Below, piece by piece: positions 1 to 8,591 of a stretch of 64,000 nt of DNA. This DNA is from Candidatus Poribacteria bacterium (GTDB lineage Bacteria; Poribacteria; WGA-4E; PCPOR2b): the NCBI GenBank assembly GCA_022822005.1, contig JAJECO010000053.1:143460-207459 (forward strand), read 5' to 3'. The notes beneath the pieces are model-generated. The model did not search any database, had not been told where the DNA came from, and saw nothing but the letters and a program-made list of their open reading frames with translations. Position 1 is the first letter of the stretch, and the number at the start of each line of letters is the position of its first letter. A program made the translations under genes and the position numbers.

Positions 1-126
1 GACAGTTGAGCCAGTTCGTCAAAGTTTGTATTAATTTTTAACAACTCACAGATCCGTAGCAAACTGTTGGGGCCGCAAGTTAGCAGAAGAATATCAGCCT
101 CGGGTGGAGTGCTGTTCTTTGGTGGC
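1..126 (-). other. Edge region with an open frame but no clear start
   Basis: Read on the minus strand, this stretch is open from just after the stop of the neighbouring LolA-like gene to the window edge. It would encode a peptide containing DILLLTCGPNS and ending in LLKINTNFDELAQL. No ATG and no ribosome-binding site precede it, so it could be a shifted continuation of the upstream gene, a decayed gene or chance. I do not assign a function. The sequence left of the window would settle it. Confidence 0.2.
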
Positions 127-1179
127 TCACCTTATTTCGATGTGACCAAATTCAGGGGAGATAATTTCAGAAAGAGGTGAGATCCTTAAGTGCGGATGAT
201 TAAAATAAAACTGCCGATCAATCTGAAAAAAATTCTCAGGGAAGTCAACATTAAACGCTCCCTCTTTTACGAGCACTGTGGTGGTTCTCATAGGACTACC
301 ATCCGGTTTGTTATGGGTCTTGCGAATGACCATCGGAAACCAGATATCGTCTAACTTCTGAAAATGTTCATACCTGTTCTCCCACTCTACAACCGATTCT
401 TTATCCTGTAGGAATTCCTCTTTACGGATACAGAAGTTCTTCTCCGCATCAATCCAGATTCTCATAAAGTCAAAAATCCCCATATCGATGTTTGTTTCCG
501 ACCCTTGAAATTCAAGAATGTAGCAATCGGCTCCCGCAACTCTCTCTTTCCCGACCAACCGTGCATTCGCAGGTACACGACGGGCAGGTGCTCCATAAGC
601 ATCAAAACGCAGAAAGCCCGCATTTTTACGGACATTGAAAAGCTCAAAAGAGAAATGCGGTGCCAATGCTTCAATTCTTTCAAGGGCCTCGGTCTGACCA
701 TCATAAGTGAGAATTTCAAGAAAACCCGCCCAGAAATATTCTGCCCTTTCACTGTATAAATCACTCTCTGTCAAATCCACCCGGGTCATCTTATATTGGT
801 AAACTTTTGGTGAGGAAGCGACAACTTGGTCGAAGATTTGAAAGGCAAAATTTGACTCTTTAGTTTCTTTATATCCGCTGTATAGTTCCGCCGCAAACGG
901 GATGGTCCTGAGCTGACGCTCCAATTCAGCTTTACCATCGCGTGCAAAATCCTTCAAAGTCTGCTCTCTTTCTTCTCGCATCCATGCCTGAATTTCTTCT
1001 GGCGACTTTTCAGCGGCGTAGTCAACTGTCACGATAGCCCTGACTTCCCCACTTCTGATACGATTGCGAGTCAGATTTACGCCATGAATCAACTCATCAA
1101 GCGTTAGGTCTTTAGAGAAACATAATGCACTCATGAAAAAGATGGAGTAACATAGGATGTAGAAAAATAGTCGGGACAT
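127..1179 (-). CDS. Secreted protein, possibly LolA-like fold
   Basis: Predicted exported protein of 350 residues. The N-terminus (MSRLFFYILCYS, hydrophobic to about residue 22, then CFSKD) looks like a signal peptide. The body is rich in alternating beta-type segments with phrases such as YILEFQGSET and WIDAEKNFCIRKEEF, which recall LolA/outer-membrane lipoprotein-sorting proteins that carry a lipid in a half-barrel. That family call is an inference from style, not a firm match. The start at 1179 is chosen because AGGAGA lies seven bases upstream and the signal peptide begins there; an ATG 105 bases earlier would place a charged tail before it and overlap the neighbouring gene. It follows the Glu-rich membrane-anchored gene on the same strand. 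Confidence 0.55.
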   Translation of the reverse strand: MSRLFFYILCYSIFFMSALCFSKDLTLDELIHGVNLTRNRIRSGEVRAIVTVDYAAEKSPEEIQAWMREEREQTLKDFARDGKAELERQLRTIPFAAELYSGYKETKESNFAFQIFDQVVASSPKVYQYKMTRVDLTESDLYSERAEYFWAGFLEILTYDGQTEALERIEALAPHFSFELFNVRKNAGFLRFDAYGAPARRVPANARLVGKERVAGADCYILEFQGSETNIDMGIFDFMRIWIDAEKNFCIRKEEFLQDKESVVEWENRYEHFQKLDDIWFPMVIRKTHNKPDGSPMRTTTVLVKEGAFNVDFPENFFQIDRQFYFNHPHLRISPLSEIISPEFGHIEIR

Positions 1180-1237
1180 AAAATCTCTCCTGAAAATGTA
1201 TTTCCTAAGGTATTTCCAAGTCCTGAAGTGTCTTAGC

Positions 1238-1915
1238 TTACAAACCTGCTTTCCAAGATTGATACGCTGCCTCGTGTTTGTCATGAAATTCTGTCATAGA
1301 AATTCCATACTTGTCCGCTAACTTCTCATACGCGTTATCAATTTCACGTTGCTTCTCGTGAAATTCATTGAGTATAGGGACCAGCTCATTCTGTTGTTCG
1401 GTAAGTGACTTAAAGTCTTCATCCAGTTGCTGAGCAATTTGCTTGCCCTCTGTTGTGCCCATCGCTTCAGTAATTTCAAAAATGGCACGCCTCAGCTCAA
1501 CAAAATCCTTAAAAAAGGGTTCCTCTTCTTGATTCAGTTTTTGCCGTCGATCGTCCAACTGTTTGACATCTATGAAAAGAGCTTCCAGTTCTGGACTACT
1601 TTGTTCTTCAGAAGGATTCGCTTCCAATTCCTCAAAACCCTCTGTATTGAAAGTAACTCCGGTCTCTTCCAATGCCGTATTTTCGGAAGTCTTCTCAGAC
1701 ACTTCCCACTCTTCCTCAGTCGATTCTGGGGTTGAGTGTTTCGGGGCTGAAGACTGAAAAAGACTGTTGGCCCCCCGAGCACCAATTAAAGGTGCTTCCG
1801 GTTCCACTTCTTGTAGATTTTTGTCTGCGATATGCAGTTGATAACTGGTATAGATGTAATACACAATTGAACTCAACAGCACGAGGCATGAAAAAGCCAA
1901 GAATTTCCGTTCCAT
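1238..1915 (-). CDS. Membrane-anchored Glu-rich coiled-coil protein, unknown
   Basis: I do not recognise the family. The 225-residue product has a single N-terminal hydrophobic segment (about residues 4-24, LAFSCLVLLSSIVYYIY). It is followed by a low-complexity, acidic linker rich in Glu, Ser and Thr (about 35-110) and a long charged helical region (about 115-215) that looks like coiled coil. It probably sits in the inner membrane with the helical part outside the cytoplasm. A very strong ribosome-binding site (AAGGAGGAG) stands six bases before the ATG. It lies between the FGE-like gene and the LolA-like gene, all minus strand with short gaps, so the three may be co-transcribed. Confidence 0.55.
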   Translation of the reverse strand: MERKFLAFSCLVLLSSIVYYIYTSYQLHIADKNLQEVEPEAPLIGARGANSLFQSSAPKHSTPESTEEEWEVSEKTSENTALEETGVTFNTEGFEELEANPSEEQSSPELEALFIDVKQLDDRRQKLNQEEEPFFKDFVELRRAIFEITEAMGTTEGKQIAQQLDEDFKSLTEQQNELVPILNEFHEKQREIDNAYEKLADKYGISMTEFHDKHEAAYQSWKAGL

Positions 1916-1948
1916 ATTCTCCTCCTTATGAAAGTGTTGCGAGCCCCT

Positions 1949-2776
1949 TTACTTATCAGTTACGTCCTGAGCACAACGAAATCCGACATTATAGGCTCTG
2001 CGATCTGCCTTATCGCAATGCCGATAAAAGGTTCGGAGTTGAAGCCGAATTGAATTCCATCCCCCGCCACGCAAAGCCCGATATTCTCCCCCATCTGGTC
2101 CTTTTGGGTTTTGCCGTGAACTTTGTGGATAGCAATCTTCACTATACCAATCCGCACACCATTCCCATACGCTGCCCGCCATATCGAGCGCGCCATAAGG
2201 GCTCGCTCCGCTTGGAAAACTGCCAATTCCCAAAATCTTTTCGTGATGTGGAAAATAGTTGAGGCGAGAAAAATCCATCTTATTTCCCCACGGATAGGTA
2301 CGTTCATCTGTTCCCCTTGCAGCTTTCTCCCACTCCGCTTCGGTCGGGAGTCTTTTTCCCGCCCAAGTCGCGTAAGCATAGGCTTCATACCAACTCACGC
2401 CAATCACCGGATGGTCTGGTTCCATTGACACTGAATTCTGACCATGATGTAGTGGAGTTTTTATCTGATGGTTCTGGATAAAATTCCAACCCGCCGCTGT
2501 CCAAAGTTTCCGGTTTTGGTATCCACCGTCAACGATAAATGCCTCAAATTGGGCGTTGGTGACTTCGTGTTTATCAATATAGAAGACATCTAAATAGACC
2601 TGATGCGCGGGTTTCTGATCCGCGTTTGTCCCCTCAGAATCTGTTCCCATGATGAACTCACCCGCAGGAATTAAAACCATATCTTCGGGAGCCTCTGAAG
2701 CAATTGAAAAATGTTCACACACTGCAAGCACCGTCAGCATCAAACCAACGGTCAAACACCTTGCACATTTTCTCAT
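1949..2776 (-). CDS. FGE/SUMF1-fold secreted protein lacking catalytic cysteines
   Basis: This 275-residue protein carries the formylglycine-generating-enzyme (SUMF1, PF03781) fold. Visible marks are an N-terminal signal segment, MVLIPAGEFIMGTD, DKHEVTNAQFEAF, PVIGVSWYEAYAYATW, GKRLPTEAEWEKAARG, DMAGSVWEWCADWY and LRGGGWN...NVGFRCA at the end. True FGEs, which convert a sulfatase Cys to formylglycine, have a copper-binding Cys pair after the RGGS motif; here that stretch reads GGGWNSIRLQLRTFYR with no cysteine. So it is probably not a sulfatase-maturing enzyme but one of the many FGE-fold relatives of other function. The start at 2776 is supported by AAGGAGG upstream. An earlier in-frame ATG at 2830 lacks support. 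Confidence 0.75.
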   Translation of the reverse strand: MRKCARCLTVGLMLTVLAVCEHFSIASEAPEDMVLIPAGEFIMGTDSEGTNADQKPAHQVYLDVFYIDKHEVTNAQFEAFIVDGGYQNRKLWTAAGWNFIQNHQIKTPLHHGQNSVSMEPDHPVIGVSWYEAYAYATWAGKRLPTEAEWEKAARGTDERTYPWGNKMDFSRLNYFPHHEKILGIGSFPSGASPYGALDMAGSVWEWCADWYSEDCYPQSSRQNPKGPDGGEYRALRGGGWNSIRLQLRTFYRHCDKADRRAYNVGFRCAQDVTDK

Positions 2777-2822
2777 CACTGATATTCCTCCTTTTAAGTA
2801 ATGCTGAATAACAACCAAATCC

Positions 2823-3457
2823 CTAGGCAAGCAACAAAACTCCCGTTCCCAACTTCATGGGCATCAGATGCCGTTGCAGCACACCACCGAGCTGCCCCGA
2901 GGTCGTTCCCCAATACACAAACCCAAACACCACCAGCAGCGGTACGATAAACATCAGATTATACAGAATCAGGTACGCCAGCGCATGACCCCGCATCCCC
3001 CCAACACCCATTACAAAGGTAATCGTCGGCAAATAGACCTGCCCCGTGCAAACCAACTCCAACACAGAGATTGCGAACCCTATGACCAACGCACCGATAA
3101 TTACCCCCGATGTCCGCGTCTGCTCGCGGATCGCTTTGTGGATACGCTGCTTCAACGACTTGGGCAGCTGCAATGTAATCTCTTTTACCTTCCCCTGCTT
3201 TGCTTTATAAACGTCGTACAGACTCAAAAACGCCAGTGCAAACGTCCCAATCGCAGCAAGCAGATAAACACACTTGGCAAGGACCGAAAATTCGTTGAGA
3301 AAGGAGAGAACTTGAGCAGTCCCGTCCCCAAGAGCAGGTACGTCACAAACACGGCTGCGGCGAATGCACCTTCTGTACTAGCAATTACCGCGCCAAAATA
3401 AACAACAGCGTCCCAAAACCGGTATAAAGTTTTTAACGGAGAGCGCTTAAAAAGCAA
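2823..3457 (-). pseudogene. CcdA/cytochrome c biogenesis-like membrane protein, frameshifted
   Basis: Two minus-strand frames together spell one polytopic membrane protein. The upstream frame (3457 to about 3312) gives VIASTEGAFAAAVFVTYLLLGTGLLK. The downstream frame (about 3312 to 2823) continues with VLSFLNEFSVLAKCVYLLAAIG, SLYDVYKAKQGKVKEITLQL and ELVCTGQVYLPTITFVMG. The last motifs are typical of CcdA/DsbD-like transmembrane thiol-redox proteins. Reading continuously needs a shift near 3310-3316. The N-terminus is also missing: a stop lies just upstream of 3457 and neither frame has a proper ATG. I therefore call it a decaying gene, though an assembly error at the shift is possible. It ends 46 bases from the FGE-like gene start. 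Confidence 0.6.
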
Positions 3458-3594
3458 CCGCAGCGATTAGAACAGTTATATCGGACGATAAATTTGCTAT
3501 ATTACAAGCTGAAGGGTGTAACTCCTACTGTTTATTGTTGATTTGAGTGGACTTTCATCACATTTTTATCACTTCTCATGTTCTGGTCCTGTAA

Positions 3595-3790
3595 CTTCGC
3601 CATTTTTGGCGACGCGAATTTCGCATCATGGAGGCAAATTGCCCCTAAAGCCTTGTGGCCACTGGGTTTGACAGCTTCGCCATTTTTGGCGACGCAAATT
3701 CTCATTATCGCGGTCAATTCTCCCCTAAAGCCTTGTGGCCATTGAGTTTGACAGCTTCGCCATTTTTGGCGACGCAAATTCTTGATGATG
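3595..3790. repeat. 80-bp tandem repeat, 2.4 copies, with a hairpin in each unit
   Basis: Units begin at 3595, 3675 and 3755, so the period is exactly 80 bp; the third unit is partial. Each begins CTTCGCCATTTTTGGCGACG, whose CGCCA/TGGCG arms can form a hairpin, and the full units also share CCCCTAAAGCCTTGTGGCCA. Since 80 is not a multiple of three, the repeat cannot encode a repeated peptide in one frame, and the overlapping minus-strand open frames are by-products. The rest of the 3458-4137 gap shows no gene. Confidence 0.85.
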
Positions 3791-4005
3791 TGCTGTCATT
3801 GTCGCTGAGTTGGTGGATTGTTGTACGAACGGTTTACATGGCATCGCTTTCGCCAAGTAGCATAGAATACCTCCTATGAAGATGAAGTCATGCCAAGCAA
3901 TTTCTCGTTTCGGGCTCATCAAGACTCAAAGATAGATAGGTAGGATTATACAATCAATGGTGCTAGTTTAATGCGAGGGCATGAATCGGTTTTCGTAATT
4001 CTATC

Positions 4006-4038
4006 GTTAATCGGCGTAACAAACCATATTCGATTAAC
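4006..4038. promoter_or_regulatory. Inverted repeat upstream of the SGNH gene
   Basis: GTTAATCG (4006-4013) and CGATTAAC (4031-4038) are perfect inverted arms separated by 17 bases, about 100 bases before the SGNH hydrolase start. The spacing would suit a dimeric regulator on adjacent helical turns. No regulator gene is adjacent, so this is only a candidate operator. Confidence 0.25.
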
Positions 4039-4137
4039 CAATGTAGATTTTTTCACACAATCGTTCTGTTGGATAGATGATAAAGTTAGGGGAAAAATAG
4101 ACAAGATATCAGCTTATTTCCGGGAGGGTATGCAGGG

Positions 4138-4866
4138 ATGAAAAAGGATTGGTGGGCAAAAGAGTTTCAGAAGCTAGTTACCATTGGAGAGAGTACAACC
4201 GCTGGTGGTTGGTCTAGCATTCGCGAGCGGTGTTGGGCAAATCAGTTGGCGCAACTCATCAACGAGTTTCAGCGTGTCCCTGTGGAGTTGGTCAATGTGG
4301 GTATCGGTGCGAACCTGATCTCGACCAAAGGTCCCGCCTATCTCGAATCCGATCGAAATCCTCCCGCCAACGAGCGCATCGACAGACACGTTATCAAGAA
4401 CAACCCAGATTTATTGGTCATTTCGTATGGACTCAACGATGCACGCGGCGGCACACCCATTGACCTCTTTTGCACCGAGATGCGCGACATCATCCAGCGT
4501 GTACGGGAGCAAATTCAGCCGTTAATCGTCTTACCTGGTCCGTATTACATGACCGACTTTACTGCTGGCGGTGAACGCTGGAGTCACGCAGATCTCGATC
4601 TCTTCTATCGTTACAACGATGCGATCAAAGGGGTTGCCGATGCGTGCGACTGTCTTTTCGTTGACCTGCTGGGGTCATACCGCGATGCGGACTGGCTCGT
4701 CCACCATGACGGCGTACATGCCAACGATCTCGGACACCGCATTGTGGCAAACAAGATCTTTGAGGTGTTAGCCTCCAACTGCTCCGGGTTGGCTCTGGAA
4801 ACGAAAACGTTAGAAGCGCACATCCCGCCGTGGCGCGACGAATCCGTGCTCCGAGGCGTGAAATAA
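4138..4866 (+). CDS. SGNH/GDSL-family hydrolase
   Basis: A 242-residue hydrolase of the SGNH fold, probably an esterase or deacetylase on a carbohydrate or lipid ester. The four blocks are visible: GEST with Ser19 (block I, GES instead of the usual GDS), VNVGIGAN around residue 55, YGLNDARGG with Asn100, and DGVHANDLGH with Asp191 and His194. No signal peptide is seen, so it is likely cytoplasmic. The ATG at 4138 has a purine-rich GGGAGG at about 4122-4127. It is a lone plus-strand gene between the repeat region and convergent minus-strand genes. In this catabolic setting a deacetylase of sugar esters is plausible, but the substrate is unknown. Confidence 0.8.
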   Translation: MKKDWWAKEFQKLVTIGESTTAGGWSSIRERCWANQLAQLINEFQRVPVELVNVGIGANLISTKGPAYLESDRNPPANERIDRHVIKNNPDLLVISYGLNDARGGTPIDLFCTEMRDIIQRVREQIQPLIVLPGPYYMTDFTAGGERWSHADLDLFYRYNDAIKGVADACDCLFVDLLGSYRDADWLVHHDGVHANDLGHRIVANKIFEVLASNCSGLALETKTLEAHIPPWRDESVLRGVK

Positions 4867-4916
4867 AAGCCTACCCCTTCCTCAATGACACCTTCTGGAC
4901 GGAGGGTCATGGGGTT

Positions 4917-6584
4917 TCAGGGACACCGATATTCTACATGTGCCTCGACTTTTTCCACGGTCATCGCTTCCCCTTGCGAATCCCGGTCCGTAACTCGGAG
5001 GCCAATCAAATTGATACCCACCGCAAATAGCTTCGGATTTGTGTCGAAGACAAACCAACCGGAATTGAGAGTCGCCCTATCCAACAGCACACCGTTGAGA
5101 CGCACTTCGAGCCGATCAATGATATTCCTTCGCGCCGGTGAAGTGAACAACTGCAGCCGATCCCAGAAAGGATTGATAGACACAGCGTCAATTTTCTGAC
5201 CCTCCGGCAGATTTTCTATCTCCGGATCGGAAAGCAGGATGCGAAGGGTCAATCGCTCAATCCGTTCCGCTTCAGCGGTGAAATCATCCGAGACGCGAAG
5301 CCTAATCAGCGTGTCAACCAATCCTAAGTTATCTAAGGTGATGGGCAGCTGTCCCAGCATGTTCGTGTTCTGGTAACTGAACCGCGGGGTCTGCCACTCG
5401 TTGACGTTGGCGCCACCGGATCCACCGCCGCCCCGGCGCTGGACGACGAAATGTTTGTCTAAATATTTCAGTTTTTTCGGATCGCCAAGTTCACCATATG
5501 CCTGCTGATACACAGGAATCATCCGCGTACCGTCAAAGTAGGCACCGTGTGTCTTAACGTTCAGCCCCCGGGCAACTTCGGACGGTGCGACACCCCAATT
5601 GAAGGTCTGAATTGCGTCCACCCCCTGCTGCCACCAGTTAGCAACGACACCGCGCCACACTTCGATTGGAGGCCAGGAATAACCATCCGTGCAGTGATGG
5701 TCGTCGAGCGTTCCAAAGATTTGAATCGGCTTGTCACCGACGATGGCACGAAACTGATCAATCGCCAGTTCATACGATCGCACACCCAAGACCAGAAAGT
5801 CAACGAGATGCTCACGTACCCACGTTTCTACGTCGAGCCCGTCGAAATGACAGCCGATGAGATTATCTGGGATGCGCGCCACCAGCAAAACAGGTCGTCC
5901 ACGCTTCTGCTCCACTTCAAGTGTTTCTTGTCGAACCCGGCAAAGAAATTCTGTGATATTCTCACGCTGCTCCCATTGATGCCCCGGCGGTGTCTGGATA
6001 GGCCCGCGTGCAAAATCGATCTCCAATCCATCGAAATTGTACCGCTCCACCAGTTCTCGGCAGATAGCGACCTTGTAATCGCGCACACCCGGCACAGCAA
6101 AGTTCCAGAGCGGCTGCTCCCACTCACCTGTAATCAGCCAATCGGGATGCGCTTCCGCCAATTCACGATGCTCGGTATATGGATCCTCGTTAAGTCGATA
6201 GGTATAGAAGCATTCGAGACCCCGTTTCTTCGTTTCCTCGATATAAACCTCGGCGATGTTGACCCCATCATCCAACCATTGCTGGAAAATTTTGACGCGT
6301 TCCGGGGTTATATATTTTGGCACGGACGGACTTGTCTCGTCTATTAGGGGGCGTCCTTTCAATGGGAAGGTATTATCAAATGACCACCACTGTGCGTCAA
6401 TGTGACTCTCCGGTGCATCGGCAAATGCGAATTCATACGCCATGATCTGCTCGACGGTCAGCCCCTGTTCAACGGCACACAATAACCCGTCTACTTGGTG
6501 GTTCACAACGATTCGCCGTTTCCGATTGACGGCGGCGAGATGCTCCGGCGAGAGCCTGAAAGCGTAGTTAGTAGCATCGTTCAT
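4917..6584 (-). CDS. Glycosyl-hydrolase-like TIM-barrel protein (GHL10-type), paralog 1
   Basis: A 555-residue protein with a TIM-barrel front (about 20-350) and a beta-sandwich tail (about 400-555). Barrel motifs typical of the putative glycoside hydrolase-like group are FYTYRLNEDPYTEHREL, YNFDGLEIDFARGP, FGTLDDHHCTDGY and VDAIQTFNWG. It is clearly paralogous to the genes at 40418 and 44493, sharing the first four motifs with the latter almost word for word, plus the odd linker FVVQRRGGGGSGG. Acidic residues at the C-terminal ends of barrel strands fit a retaining hydrolase, but no activity has been shown for this type as far as I know. It lacks a signal peptide. It lies downstream of the kinase-like gene on the same strand with a 51-bp gap. 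Confidence 0.7.
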   Translation of the reverse strand: MNDATNYAFRLSPEHLAAVNRKRRIVVNHQVDGLLCAVEQGLTVEQIMAYEFAFADAPESHIDAQWWSFDNTFPLKGRPLIDETSPSVPKYITPERVKIFQQWLDDGVNIAEVYIEETKKRGLECFYTYRLNEDPYTEHRELAEAHPDWLITGEWEQPLWNFAVPGVRDYKVAICRELVERYNFDGLEIDFARGPIQTPPGHQWEQRENITEFLCRVRQETLEVEQKRGRPVLLVARIPDNLIGCHFDGLDVETWVREHLVDFLVLGVRSYELAIDQFRAIVGDKPIQIFGTLDDHHCTDGYSWPPIEVWRGVVANWWQQGVDAIQTFNWGVAPSEVARGLNVKTHGAYFDGTRMIPVYQQAYGELGDPKKLKYLDKHFVVQRRGGGGSGGANVNEWQTPRFSYQNTNMLGQLPITLDNLGLVDTLIRLRVSDDFTAEAERIERLTLRILLSDPEIENLPEGQKIDAVSINPFWDRLQLFTSPARRNIIDRLEVRLNGVLLDRATLNSGWFVFDTNPKLFAVGINLIGLRVTDRDSQGEAMTVEKVEAHVEYRCP

Positions 6585-6635
6585 CTGCTGTCCGTCCCCC
6601 TAATCGCTTGGCAGCCTGCTCACTCAGGAGGTCCT

Positions 6636-7496
6636 TTAGTCTGGCGATGACTCGGAAATATGCGCGTCCATCCACGCAGCAAAAAAGGCCGCCATTGAGT
6701 CGTATCGTTTTCCCGGATCTTCGCAGCAGGCGCGGCGGACCACCTCGTACAGCCCATCGCTTCCACGAAATGGACGACGCGTCAACGTACCGTCTGACAG
6801 CAGCACAGCTGCAACCCTCCCCATAGTGAACACGGTGGTACGCTCATCAATGCGTACACCCCGCTCGAACTCTTCGGGAGCCATAAAACGCGATGAACCG
6901 AACATCCGTCCCATCTCGTTTATAAACGATCCCTCGCAGTAGTGGTCTAGGTCTACGATGTGTAATTCCCCACGGTCAAAGTCATAAATCATGCAGCCAT
7001 CGTAAAAATCGACAGCAATCCACCCTAATTGCGCGAGTTGGTGGTGCAATTCGTAGATAAGATCCAGAGCACGGATTATCTCACGGGATGGGAGCCGTCG
7101 GAAACGCTGAAAGGTTGATCGCGGATCGTCGCGCATTGCAGCAGCCGTTCTAATCAACTCGCCATCGACCCATTGATAGACAAGCAGTGGACCAGTAGGC
7201 GACTCTATTACCTGATGCAGCGATGGCAGAGTGGGGTGGTTGCAACTTCGCCGAAGTTGGACTGCGTTTCGAAGCAGCGAAACCCGCTCGGAATGCTTCA
7301 GAAAGGGATTTGGATCATCAGGGTAGCCTGCGGTCTTTACGAAATAGCGTCCCTGTGCGGTTTGTACCCCGTAGGATATGTTTCCTGAATCCTGGGTGTG
7401 TTCATCAAAAACTGCAAAGACAGAACCTACGACATTGAGATAAACGTCCGGCGTCTGTTCAATGCGTTCAATATTTTGCAACGGATGGTGATTCAT
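6636..7496 (-). CDS. Divergent protein-kinase-like protein
   Basis: A 286-residue protein with the outline of a Ser/Thr kinase: a possible ATP-anchoring Lys54 in YFVKTAG, possible helix-C Glu70, hinge-like LLVYQWVDGEL, catalytic-loop-like AVDFYDGCM with Asp163, a DLD triplet (182-184) in place of DFG, and MAPEEF (205-210) matching the APE motif. The usual HRD and the Asn five residues on are absent (Cys at that place), so activity is uncertain and it may be a phosphotransferase of small molecules or a pseudokinase. There is no membrane segment or sensor domain. GGAG lies eight bases before the ATG. It shares strand and close spacing with the GHL10-type gene. Confidence 0.65.
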   Translation of the reverse strand: MNHHPLQNIERIEQTPDVYLNVVGSVFAVFDEHTQDSGNISYGVQTAQGRYFVKTAGYPDDPNPFLKHSERVSLLRNAVQLRRSCNHPTLPSLHQVIESPTGPLLVYQWVDGELIRTAAAMRDDPRSTFQRFRRLPSREIIRALDLIYELHHQLAQLGWIAVDFYDGCMIYDFDRGELHIVDLDHYCEGSFINEMGRMFGSSRFMAPEEFERGVRIDERTTVFTMGRVAAVLLSDGTLTRRPFRGSDGLYEVVRRACCEDPGKRYDSMAAFFAAWMDAHISESSPD

Positions 7497-7565
7497 GTAT
7501 TTTTCTCCAGCGGACAGGCATAGACATCATACCTGACACGCACTTGCCATCTGTTTCCACCGTTC

Positions 7566-8330
7566 TTAAACTTCCACTACCAAGCCATCGTAGGCAAGCT
7601 GGACATTTTCTGGCAGGCGTGCGCTCGTTGAATCATGGTCCACATCGTGGGTCATGTGAGTAAAATAGGTCTGTTTGGGGTTGAGTTCTTTCACGATCTC
7701 CAACGATTCTGGAATCGTGAAATGGGTTGGATGCCGTGGCTCCCATCGGATAGCATCAAGCACTAGCACTTCAAGACCTCTCAGGAGATCCATTGAGGCA
7801 GGCACAATCGCGTTACAGTCTGTAGCGTATGCGAAATTACCAATCCGAAACCCAAGCACCGTTGTCCATCCATGCAGCAGATCAACTGGAAGAAATTCAA
7901 CATCAAACAGCTGAAAAGGACCGTCAATTGTCACCAGTTCCAGCTGCGGGATACCGCCGCCGAGGTGCTGAAGCCGAAAGGCATATTCAAAAACAGTGCT
8001 GAGCCGTTCAAGGGTTTCCGGGTTGCCATAACAGGGGATGACGGTTCCCTGCACCTCAGAAAAAGCGCGGACATCATCAAGGCCGTGCAGGTGGTCTGCG
8101 TGGGCATGCGTAAAAAGGATGGCATCGATATGATCAATGCCACATCGGAGAACTTGGAGCCGAAGCTCCGGTGAGGTATCTACGAGGATGTTTTTGTTAT
8201 TGTCAAGGGTAATGACAATTGAGGGACGGGTGCGGTGATTTTTAGGATCTTTCGATTGGCAGACGGCACAACGACAAGCGATCATCGGAACACCGTGCGA
8301 TGTGCCTGTACCGAGAAACGTGATTTTCAT
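7566..8330 (-). CDS. PhnP-like metallo-beta-lactamase-fold phosphodiesterase
   Basis: A 254-residue MBL-fold hydrolase of the PhnP/RNase Z-related group. It opens with FLGTGTSHGVP, followed by a Cys19/Cys21/Cys24 cluster (CRCAVC) like the structural zinc site of PhnP. The main metal motif HAHADH is at 75-80 (with LHGLDD), and a later YATDCN provides the bridging Asp. Family members cleave phosphodiesters, for example cyclic ribose phosphates. The start at 8330 is chosen over an upstream frame because GGAAAGG precedes it and it overlaps, as ATGA, the stop of a small zinc-ribbon gene, implying translational coupling. No other phosphonate genes are present, so the substrate is open. Confidence 0.85.
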   Translation of the reverse strand: MKITFLGTGTSHGVPMIACRCAVCQSKDPKNHRTRPSIVITLDNNKNILVDTSPELRLQVLRCGIDHIDAILFTHAHADHLHGLDDVRAFSEVQGTVIPCYGNPETLERLSTVFEYAFRLQHLGGGIPQLELVTIDGPFQLFDVEFLPVDLLHGWTTVLGFRIGNFAYATDCNAIVPASMDLLRGLEVLVLDAIRWEPRHPTHFTIPESLEIVKELNPKQTYFTHMTHDVDHDSTSARLPENVQLAYDGLVVEV

Positions 8331-8506
8331 GAATGCGACCTTTCCTTCCTCGGAAAAACCATCCCGCACTCAGGGCACTCAGGGGTATACGATCGGATTG
8401 AAAAACCGCATTGAGGACAGATCCGCTTGGTTTGGCGGCGGGAAATTAGGAGGATACCCAGAAAAATCACCAGCAGAATCAGAACTTCCAAAGGACCTAT
8501 GGACAT
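8327..8506 (-). CDS. Small membrane-anchored zinc-ribbon protein (59 aa)
   Basis: A 59-residue protein with an N-terminal membrane helix (about 5-22, PLEVLILLVIFLGILLIS), a short basic stretch and a compact zinc ribbon: CPQCG (30-34) and CPECG (44-48). The stop overlaps the ATG of the MBL hydrolase by ATGA, a strong sign that the two are translated together. GGAG lies about ten bases before its ATG. Small ribbons of this kind usually bind zinc and act as partners or anchors; here it might tether or serve the neighbouring hydrolase, which is inference. The overlap, ribosome-binding site and paired CxxC motifs make chance unlikely. Confidence 0.7.
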   Translation of the reverse strand: MSIGPLEVLILLVIFLGILLISRRQTKRICPQCGFSIRSYTPECPECGMVFPRKERSHS

Positions 8507-8591
8507 ACTAAGGCTCTCCGATGGCTGAATCGTAACACATAAATCGTCAATGTCCTTATGGACACTCTATACTCCCTTCGTCCCACAACCT

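Noticed and set aside
3595..3790. Possible CRISPR array
   Set aside because: Only 2.4 units, with most of each unit similar between copies; there are no unique spacers of uniform length and no cas genes.
3532..3922. Two overlapping minus-strand open frames in the repeat region
   Set aside because: They are produced by the 80-bp tandem repeat, whose period is not a multiple of three; no start signals or family likeness.
5547..6347. A 266-codon plus-strand open frame
   Set aside because: Antisense shadow of the GHL10-type gene; composition is not protein-like and it has no recognisable motif.
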